A DNA stretch of 64,000 nucleotides, from assembly GCF_900111815.1 (NCBI RefSeq), contig NZ_LT630004.1, positions 2,756,565 to 2,820,564 of the forward strand, given 5' to 3'. This stretch comes from Bacillus massilinigeriensis. GTDB lineage: Bacteria; Bacillota; Bacilli; Bacillales; Cytobacillaceae. This document shows positions 27,195-33,617 of this stretch, piece by piece. The notes beneath the pieces are model-generated. The model saw only the letters and a program-made list of their open reading frames with translations. It ran no database searches and was not told where the DNA came from. How positions within the stretch are numbered: the stretch's first letter is position 1; each line of letters opens with the position of its first letter. A program made the translations under genes and the position numbers.

Positions 27195-28063
27195 AGTACT
27201 TCTTCCCCCTTCTCGGATAAATGGAAATAATAATCTTTAACTGAAGTGACTTTCTTCTCAATATTTAAAGGGAATATGTTGTTAGCAGCTAGATTTTTAA
27301 GGATTTCAGAGTAATCCTCCATATATTCTGTTTTGATGATATTACCTTCAACTTGAACATTCCTTATACCATCTTGCAAAATAGCATATGCCGCTTTAAC
27401 ATCTTTCTGCGAAAAAGTAAAAACAATAAGACCCGAATTCGTCAGGTTTTGTTTATTGACAATATCCTTAATTCTTCCACCATCAATATAAATGATATTG
27501 TCGCTAATGAACTCTATGTCTTCTAGTTTATGGCTGGATATTAATATAGCCATATTGTTTTCTTTTGCTATTTGTTTAATGGTTGTCAAAATACTAATTG
27601 TCCCCTCAGGATCCATTCCATTAGTCGGTTCATCCAAAATTAAATAGTCAGGTTTCCTTAATAAAGCAATTGCTATTCCTAGTCTTTGTTTCATCCCCAA
27701 TGAATAATTCCGAACTTTTTTATTCATGTATTGTTTCATTTCTAAAGTATCAATAATTTTGTTCAAGAAATTCATATCGACCTTATTCGTAAATATTTGC
27801 TGAAAATACTTCAAGTTAAACAGTCCAGATTCATGAGCATAAAACTTTGGATGTTCAATTAAATAACCTACTGAAGTGTTTGCGGGAATCTCAACTCTTC
27901 CTTCAAAGTTAACGATATTCCCGCAAATGATTTTCATAAGGGTTGTCTTACCTGCACCGTTCTTCCCAACAAGCCCATTAATGGTCCCCCGCTCTAATTC
28001 CATTTGAGCATTTGCTAGTACCGTATGATCTTTATAGGTTTTAGAAACGTTTATTATCTTCAT
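27191..28063 (-). CDS. lanF: ABC transporter ATPase, LanF-like self-immunity subunit
   Basis: 290 residues: Walker A GKNGAGKTT (about 34-42), signature YSLGMKQRLGIAIAL (about 137), Walker B YLILDEPTNGMDPEG (about 160) and a switch His in LISSHKL. In place of the usual Q-loop Gln, the segment VGYLIEHPKFYAHES has Glu before His-Pro, the E-loop seen in LanF immunity ATPases and related bacitracin-type transporters. ATG 28063 follows GGGGGTG. It has its own promoter (28094-28122) and leads an operon of four genes ending at 25890. Confidence 0.9.
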   Translation of the reverse strand: MKIINVSKTYKDHTVLANAQMELERGTINGLVGKNGAGKTTLMKIICGNIVNFEGRVEIPANTSVGYLIEHPKFYAHESGLFNLKYFQQIFTNKVDMNFLNKIIDTLEMKQYMNKKVRNYSLGMKQRLGIAIALLRKPDYLILDEPTNGMDPEGTISILTTIKQIAKENNMAILISSHKLEDIEFISDNIIYIDGGRIKDIVNKQNLTNSGLIVFTFSQKDVKAAYAILQDGIRNVQVEGNIIKTEYMEDYSEILKNLAANNIFPLNIEKKVTSVKDYYFHLSEKGEEVL

Positions 28064-28093
28064 CCCTGCACCCCCAAATTAAAGTATATACAT

Positions 28094-28122
28094 ATTGTAA
28101 AACAAACCATACAAAATGTAAA
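28094..28122 (-). promoter_or_regulatory. Promoter with paired operator-like repeats for the immunity/regulator operon
   Basis: On the minus strand TTTACA (28122-28117) and TACAAT (28099-28094) are spaced by 17 bases, a near-consensus SigA promoter about 30 bases before lanF. A TACA-N3-TGTA inverted repeat starts in the -35 box and a second starts at the -10 box, 21 bases (two helical turns) apart. This is a good target for a small XRE dimer. Confidence 0.75.
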
Positions 28123-28175
28123 GTGCGCTTTACTCAAAAAGACGAAACTACCTTTTATCTACAATTGGAATGTTT

Positions 28176-30869
28176 TTATTGTGCCAACAAAACATTATTC
28201 GATCGGATAATGTTTTTTTCTAAAAATAGTAAGTACATAAATAAAATACCGCTATATCCGGTCATAAATGATTTATTCATTCCATTTATATCGTCAACGG
28301 AGAAATAACTGGTGAGACCATCCTCCAATTTCTTCATAAACTTGTTATACAGAACCTCGTCTTTTAAGGAATAGGCTATATATATACCAATAAAATAATT
28401 ACCGAATTTCCCATGGCATAAGGATAAAGATTGCTTTTCACTTTGTTCCAGTGTTGATAAATTATGATAAATGACCTCTTTTAAGTTTCCTTTTGCATAG
28501 CCTTCATTGAGGAGTTCCGTAAGTGAAAGTAAAATGCCAGGAGCGCCATGGCACCAATTATCCAACTCCTTCTTATTTTGAATGGAACAAGGCCAATTCT
28601 TCGTCGTACTATTGTTAGCGGAATTTAAAAATTCCAAACAATCGTCCACGATTCTAAATAATTCTTGATCATCAAGTAATTTTGCACATTGGAACAAAAC
28701 AGGAAGATAGCCAGCAATTCCATGGGAATAACCGAAACTAATATCGATGCCGCTTTTTTCCTTTGCAAGCCAACCGGAGACATTATTTTGTTTGTAATAA
28801 TTTGTCACAAGGTGATTTTTGACAAGGATGATATTTTCTTTGAGGATGTGTCTATAGTTTTTGAATCTTTCCGCATGATAAATATCAAGCAGTGCTTTTA
28901 ACAGGCCAACACTTCCTGATACTATATCAAAGGAGAGATCATGCGATACATTCCTGCCCAACTTTTCAATTGTTTTGATTATTTCTTCTTTGTAACTAGG
29001 ATTATTCTTTTCAAACTCTACCATTAGATACAGCAGTCCGGCCGCACCGTCAAATATCCCATTCTGCATTGATGGATTATTGTCGATGTCCTTTTGAAAA
29101 TCCTCAATAAATAATCGTATTTGCAACTGCAATTCGTTTTCTTCACGCGTTTTCATTTTGAAATGCTGACTATATTTCAATAAATATAAGTATATACCCA
29201 CTTTACCGTAATAAAGAGTGTCAGGCATATAGTCCACCTGATAATCCTTATATAAGTCGTTTCCTTTTTCTACAATTTCTAACCAATTCAGCCTATTATT
29301 CTCACTATAAAAACTTTTTTGCATTAAATTTTCATAGCAATGAAGAAAAATGTCATTTAAGTCCCCATTATGGGAGGAGACATTTTTACTTACTGGATTG
29401 CTTCCACTTCGAACTTGCTCAAGAATATAGGCTTCCTCAATAAACTGTAGTTGTTTCTTCAAATCGAGCATGCAAAACTTATGATAATATTGTGGATCAA
29501 TATTGATTTCTTGGCGGAAACTTGGAATGTTCCCCTCTAGAAGAAAGTTAATTTCATTTTCCTCAAAAATTTCGAGCGTTCTGAAAAACTCTTCTCTCCA
29601 TTTCCTTGCCGTCAGAAGCTTCGGGGCATAACTGGACCAAATAGCATCACTGTATATGTAGGTGTGTTTTTTAATAATTCTATTTTGTATTCCGGTAAAC
29701 AGACTTTCCATTTTATTCATCATTTCCAGTTTGTTATCAAGGAAAAACTCATATGATTTCTTAAATCCCTCCATAATAAAATTTTTATATTGATAAAAGA
29801 TAAGTTCTTCGCCTTTATATTTAGGGATATTAAGGTGAACACTCCCCTTTTTCTCAATAACTTTCCTTACTTCTATACCTTTCTTGGTGATTTCGTATAC
29901 ATACTTCAAAATATCTAAATCACCCTCGAAATTATTGGAGAATGCGGCGAGTGTCTTCTCCCTTATGGAAAAGGAAGGCAATAAGGCTGTATCATAAACA
30001 GTGAAATCCTCTTTTATATTAAAAATATTCTCCGAATCTATTGTGATGATTGTATCTTTTGTTGAAATAATGTTTTCATAATGGAAGTCTGATCCCGATA
30101 TTAAATATGTGGTGAACAAAAAAATACCAACATTTTTAAAGTATGTCTCGACGCAATCTATATCCTCCACTATTATTTCTCTTTGTATATAGAATTGATC
30201 TAATGTTAAAATATCCAAGTCAACTTCGGGGCCATTCATATGTAAGCATTCTCTCAAATATTCATAAAGATGCTGGTGGTTCATCTCAGCTTTAGCATCT
30301 TTCCATTTAACAAAGAAATTTTCCTTTCCGATTTTCACGGAAGCAGTACACCGACCATTTTCGTGTTTATCTCCTTTACTTAAATCAAAAGATAGCAGCT
30401 GATATTCCGCTTCACTAATGGAGAATTTCTGTTGTATCGCGCTTTTATTTTCTTCTAGTAATTGGAGAAGGTACTCTACATTATTTAGTGTTTGATTATA
30501 ATAGTTATAGAGAATCGATATCGCTTCAGGAAATATACTGAAAAATTCATTAAACTTTTTATTGTCCGCAATAAATTCCTTTTTATACATAGAGTAAAAT
30601 TCTTGGAAATCTTTCACTTTATTTAACGAATCTTTATATAAGTTATTCAGGTAAATAGTAACGGCCCTTGAAATCACTCTCATGGAGAAAGAATGTATAT
30701 CTTTTAAAACATCCTGGAAAGCTGGTTCCAGGATGTTCATCCATTTGTTCTGCTCAAGGACATAGCTAAGAATCCTTTTATAAACAAACCCAAATTTATA
30801 ATGTTCACAGTGATAGTCTTTATCCGATTGGTAACGACTTGTTACTTGAATTAAATTGTGAGTATTCAA
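28176..30869 (-). CDS. lanM: Class II lanthipeptide synthetase LanM (operon copy, M2)
   Basis: 897 residues. The N-terminal dehydratase domain (about 90-480) has the kinase-like features NFFVKWKDAK, SGSDFHYENIIS and ITIDSENIF; it phosphorylates and eliminates Ser/Thr of the precursor. The C-terminal LanC-like cyclase (about 560-890) has zinc ligands Cys773 (NWCHGAPG), Cys818 and His819 (SLCHGKFG) and the catalytic-type His in FGYSHGIAGY; it closes thioether rings. The start is TTG at 30869, overlapping the LanT stop (TTGA), with GAGGT 8 bases before. Which of the two precursors it modifies cannot be told from sequence; the divergent LanM presumably takes the other. Confidence 0.92.
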   Translation of the reverse strand: MNTHNLIQVTSRYQSDKDYHCEHYKFGFVYKRILSYVLEQNKWMNILEPAFQDVLKDIHSFSMRVISRAVTIYLNNLYKDSLNKVKDFQEFYSMYKKEFIADNKKFNEFFSIFPEAISILYNYYNQTLNNVEYLLQLLEENKSAIQQKFSISEAEYQLLSFDLSKGDKHENGRCTASVKIGKENFFVKWKDAKAEMNHQHLYEYLRECLHMNGPEVDLDILTLDQFYIQREIIVEDIDCVETYFKNVGIFLFTTYLISGSDFHYENIISTKDTIITIDSENIFNIKEDFTVYDTALLPSFSIREKTLAAFSNNFEGDLDILKYVYEITKKGIEVRKVIEKKGSVHLNIPKYKGEELIFYQYKNFIMEGFKKSYEFFLDNKLEMMNKMESLFTGIQNRIIKKHTYIYSDAIWSSYAPKLLTARKWREEFFRTLEIFEENEINFLLEGNIPSFRQEINIDPQYYHKFCMLDLKKQLQFIEEAYILEQVRSGSNPVSKNVSSHNGDLNDIFLHCYENLMQKSFYSENNRLNWLEIVEKGNDLYKDYQVDYMPDTLYYGKVGIYLYLLKYSQHFKMKTREENELQLQIRLFIEDFQKDIDNNPSMQNGIFDGAAGLLYLMVEFEKNNPSYKEEIIKTIEKLGRNVSHDLSFDIVSGSVGLLKALLDIYHAERFKNYRHILKENIILVKNHLVTNYYKQNNVSGWLAKEKSGIDISFGYSHGIAGYLPVLFQCAKLLDDQELFRIVDDCLEFLNSANNSTTKNWPCSIQNKKELDNWCHGAPGILLSLTELLNEGYAKGNLKEVIYHNLSTLEQSEKQSLSLCHGKFGNYFIGIYIAYSLKDEVLYNKFMKKLEDGLTSYFSVDDINGMNKSFMTGYSGILFMYLLFLEKNIIRSNNVLLAQ

Positions 30870-33001
30870 CTATAAGCTACCTCACTTTCTCTATTAAGTT
30901 CACGATAAGATTGGCTATTCACTAAGAGATATTCATGGCTTCCTGATTCCATGATCACCCCATCCTCCAAAATAAAAATAGTATCGGAGTTTAAAATGGT
31001 GCTTAGCCTATGGGCTATTACAATTTGCGTTTTATTGTTGTTTTTAAAATAAGAAGTAATCGCTTTTTCTGTTAAATTATCAAGAGAGCTGGTTGCTTCA
31101 TCAAGGATGATTAGCTCCGGGTTATTCACTAATGATCTGGCGAGGATAATCCTTTGCTTTTGGCCGCCGGAAATATTTTGGCCAGATTCAGATACTACCG
31201 TTTCATACTTCATTGGCATAAGATGAATCTCTTCATATATTTGCGCGACTCTGCAAACTTCTTCTACTTTTTCCATTGGGATGTCCTGGTTCATTACTAT
31301 ATTTTCTTTTATAGACTTATTGAATATAAACGGCTCCTGGGGAACGAACCCTATTAATGACTTTAATTTTTCTTTGTCGAGCATTTCCAACTTGTACCCA
31401 TTAATAAGAATCTCCCCTTGATTAGGAGAATATAAGCCCAATATTAGTCCAATTATTGTTGACTTTCCGGAACCGGTTTTGCCTACGAACGCCACTTTTT
31501 CGCCACTGTGAATGGTGAAATTTAAATTCTTTAGAACGTAACTCTTTTGTCCCGGATATTTAAAGTAGACATCTTTAAACTCAATTGTTTCAATTTCATT
31601 GATTTCGATGGAATCCGATCTGTTTGTGTCAGAAGGGTGTTCGAGAATATCTGAGATACGCTCTAAATTATTCTTCAAGGTTCCATATACATTAAAAGCT
31701 GTAAATATGCTTCCTAAACTGCTGAAATATATGCCTAAAAGGGTGTAACCAAAGATTGCCTTACCAATACTTATTTCCGATTCCAAAACAAAAATAATCA
31801 CTAAAAATAGACATACTGGGCCAAAAATGGAAAATGCAGAGATAACCATGGAATAGAGATCATTCGAAAATGTTCTCTTTTTATAAAACTCCAACGATTT
31901 TACATATTGTTCATTCAATAGCTTGTTCATAAAGGATTCCTGATTTCCTGCTTTTACCGTAAACATTGCAGACATCGTTTCATATTCAAGCGACTGCAGC
32001 TTCGTGCCTTGGAGGATTTCAAGCTTATGATTTTTTAAAATAATTTTTCTTATGTAAACCAATATAACTCCCATAAGGAAACTTGCTAACAATGTATATA
32101 CAACGAGAGCAGGATTAATATAAAACATCATTATATTAACGGTTATAACCATCCCAAAATCTATGAGCCCCATCAATACCGTGTTTATCAGATACTCTCT
32201 ATTAGTTTTTAACAATCCAAGCCTATACATTAAGTCGCTGGAATTCCTTGTTAAAAAAAAGCTGTAAGGAACATGAAACATTTTGTTTATTACTTTAATG
32301 TATATGCTTTTATCCATTGCTGCGGAGAACTTGATAACGACCAAACTTCTAAGAGTATAAATCATAAGAAAGGAGAAAATGGCAAGAATGATCCACAGAA
32401 AGTTCCGGAGATTCGCTACCTGCTGCTTGTTTTCATAGTACTCCGTAAAAAATCTCATTAAATTTGGAGCTACTAACGTTACTGCATAACTTAGAATGGA
32501 GATAAACAATAATAATAAAAAGATCTTTTTTTCACTTTTAAAAAAGTCAGTGTATACCTTGAAATAGTTCTCTTTTTCGCTTATATATTCTTTATTTTCT
32601 TTCGGCGTCGCCAAGAGTACGATGTTGCTAAAAAATTTCTTAAACTCCTCTTCTTTCAGCTTCATTCTTCCTATGTTTGGATCAACAATGACAAATTCAT
32701 TCTTCCTTATACTTTCAAGAACAACAAAATGGGAATTGTTCCAATAAAGAATTAAAGGTGCTTTTTCTATCTTATCGAGCATTGAGGTCGAGACTTCATA
32801 CAATTTCACTTCATATTGTTTTCTTTCTAAAATGCCCTTCATATCATTTAAACTGACGCCATCTCTTCCTACTTCAACTATTTTAGAAAGCGATTTTACA
32901 GATATATGTTCACCATAATAACCCATGACCATGGATACACAGCACAACCCACATTCAGACTCTTGCACTTGCGCAACATAAGGAACTTTTCTTGAAAACA
33001 T
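30866..33001 (-). CDS. lanT: Bifunctional lanthipeptide leader peptidase and ABC exporter LanT
   Basis: 711 residues: an N-terminal C39 peptidase domain with QVQESECGLCCVSM (catalytic Cys17), NSHFVVLE (catalytic His) and VDPNIG (Asp); six membrane helices (about 160-440); an ATPase domain with GKTGSGKST, NISGGQKQRIILARSL and LIILDEATSSLD. It cuts the double-glycine leader and exports the core peptide. ATG 33001 follows GAGGTG; an upstream in-frame TTG would sit inside that ribosome binding site. A hairpin separates it from the precursor genes, so it is likely transcribed at a lower level. Both precursors have Gly-Gly sites. Confidence 0.93.
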   Translation of the reverse strand: MFSRKVPYVAQVQESECGLCCVSMVMGYYGEHISVKSLSKIVEVGRDGVSLNDMKGILERKQYEVKLYEVSTSMLDKIEKAPLILYWNNSHFVVLESIRKNEFVIVDPNIGRMKLKEEEFKKFFSNIVLLATPKENKEYISEKENYFKVYTDFFKSEKKIFLLLLFISILSYAVTLVAPNLMRFFTEYYENKQQVANLRNFLWIILAIFSFLMIYTLRSLVVIKFSAAMDKSIYIKVINKMFHVPYSFFLTRNSSDLMYRLGLLKTNREYLINTVLMGLIDFGMVITVNIMMFYINPALVVYTLLASFLMGVILVYIRKIILKNHKLEILQGTKLQSLEYETMSAMFTVKAGNQESFMNKLLNEQYVKSLEFYKKRTFSNDLYSMVISAFSIFGPVCLFLVIIFVLESEISIGKAIFGYTLLGIYFSSLGSIFTAFNVYGTLKNNLERISDILEHPSDTNRSDSIEINEIETIEFKDVYFKYPGQKSYVLKNLNFTIHSGEKVAFVGKTGSGKSTIIGLILGLYSPNQGEILINGYKLEMLDKEKLKSLIGFVPQEPFIFNKSIKENIVMNQDIPMEKVEEVCRVAQIYEEIHLMPMKYETVVSESGQNISGGQKQRIILARSLVNNPELIILDEATSSLDNLTEKAITSYFKNNNKTQIVIAHRLSTILNSDTIFILEDGVIMESGSHEYLLVNSQSYRELNRESEVAYS

Positions 33002-33023
33002 TTTTTTACACCTCAAAATAGTA

Positions 33024-33053
33024 GACTCTTTCTATTAAAAAATAGAAAGAGCC
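33024..33053 (-). terminator. Attenuating hairpin between precursor genes and lanT
   Basis: A 13-bp stem with one mismatch (arms CTCTTTCTATT and AATAGAAAGAG) around a 4-base loop lies 25 bases after the beta precursor stop. Only a weak T tract follows (TACTATTTTG), so read-through into lanT is expected. Such partial terminators are common after lanA genes. Confidence 0.75.
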
Positions 33054-33077
33054 ATATTTTCTAAGTATATAAATCGA

Positions 33078-33245
33078 TTAGCACTGAGAAGTACATTTAG
33101 TTGTAGGACACATGGAAACTGAAATTGTTACTGTAATGCCTACACATGGAAGAGTTGTAGTTCCGCCATTTACTCCCTCAGCGTTCGATAATTCCCTCAA
33201 AATTCCTTCGTTTTTTTCATTTTTTTCCAAAGCTTTTGAAAACAT
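33078..33245 (-). CDS. lanA2: Lanthipeptide precursor, beta type (haloduracin-beta/lichenicidin-beta-like)
   Basis: 55 residues. The leader is acidic and ends EGVNGG, a double-glycine site. The core has 27 residues: TTTLPCVGITVT, then ISVSMC, then PTTKCTSQC. The ending CPTTKCTSQC is that of haloduracin beta. Likely rings by position: Thr3-Cys6, Ser14-Cys18, Thr20 or Thr21 to Cys23, and Thr24-Cys27, matching T-x2-C, S-x3-C and the two C-terminal rings of known beta peptides. ATG 33245 follows GGGGGAG at 5-6 bases. In known pairs the beta peptide joins the alpha-lipid II complex and makes pores. It follows the alpha gene by 53 bases. Confidence 0.93.
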   Translation of the reverse strand: MFSKALEKNEKNEGILRELSNAEGVNGGTTTLPCVGITVTISVSMCPTTKCTSQC

Positions 33246-33298
33246 GTTAACTCCCCCTAAAATTTAATTTTCATTCAATAGTAAGTATTCGGAATTTA

Positions 33299-33469
33299 CT
33301 AGTTGCATGAAGGCATGCATTCCACTGTAAGAGTGCAAAATTTCCCGTCATTTCCCAGCAGAGAAGATAATCCACCACCGGCAACGTTCACAGATTCAAA
33401 TTGTTCAAGTTCTACAAGATAATCTTTTTCCATTTCAGCAACCATTAATTCCTTTTGCTCTTTTGTCAT
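33299..33469 (-). CDS. lanA1: Lanthipeptide precursor, alpha type (mersacidin-like lipid II binder)
   Basis: 56 residues. The leader starts MTKEQKELMVAEMEKDYLVE and ends SVNVAGGG. After VAGG the core is GLSSLLGNDGKF, then CTLTVECMPSCN (24 residues; 23 if cut after the third Gly). CTLTVEC is the lipid II-binding ring of the mersacidin/haloduracin-alpha family and the last 12 residues equal those of haloduracin alpha. Ser3 to Cys13 keeps the ring-A spacing of haloduracin alpha (Ser7-Cys17). The N-terminal Cys pair that forms the haloduracin-alpha disulfide is missing. ATG 33469 follows AGGGGGTG. It is the first gene of the A1-A2-T-M operon. Confidence 0.93.
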   Translation of the reverse strand: MTKEQKELMVAEMEKDYLVELEQFESVNVAGGGLSSLLGNDGKFCTLTVECMPSCN

Positions 33470-33525
33470 TTAGTTCACCCCCTTCCTGATATAACAATAT
33501 ATAACATGATTAGTAATTTAAAGTA

Positions 33526-33551
33526 AGTATATTTACAAAATATTTACAAAA
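33526..33551 (-). promoter_or_regulatory. Precursor operon promoter with 11-bp tandem repeat
   Basis: TATTTACAAAA occurs twice without gap at 33530-33551 (read on the minus strand as TTTTGTAAATA twice). It overlaps the -35 area of a good minus-strand -10 box, TATACT (33531-33526), about 57 bases before lanA1. The -35 itself is weak, so an activator or repressor on the repeats is plausible. The same interval must also hold the divergent lanM1 promoter. Confidence 0.55.
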
Positions 33552-33617
33552 ATACGACATAAATATGGTATTGTTGTCATATCCAAACAAAATATGAATT
33601 CTAGGAGGTTCTTACAA

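Noticed and set aside
33594-33617. ATG 33594 as the start of the divergent lanM
   Set aside because: The AGGAGG ribosome binding site lies downstream of it and fits ATG 33618.
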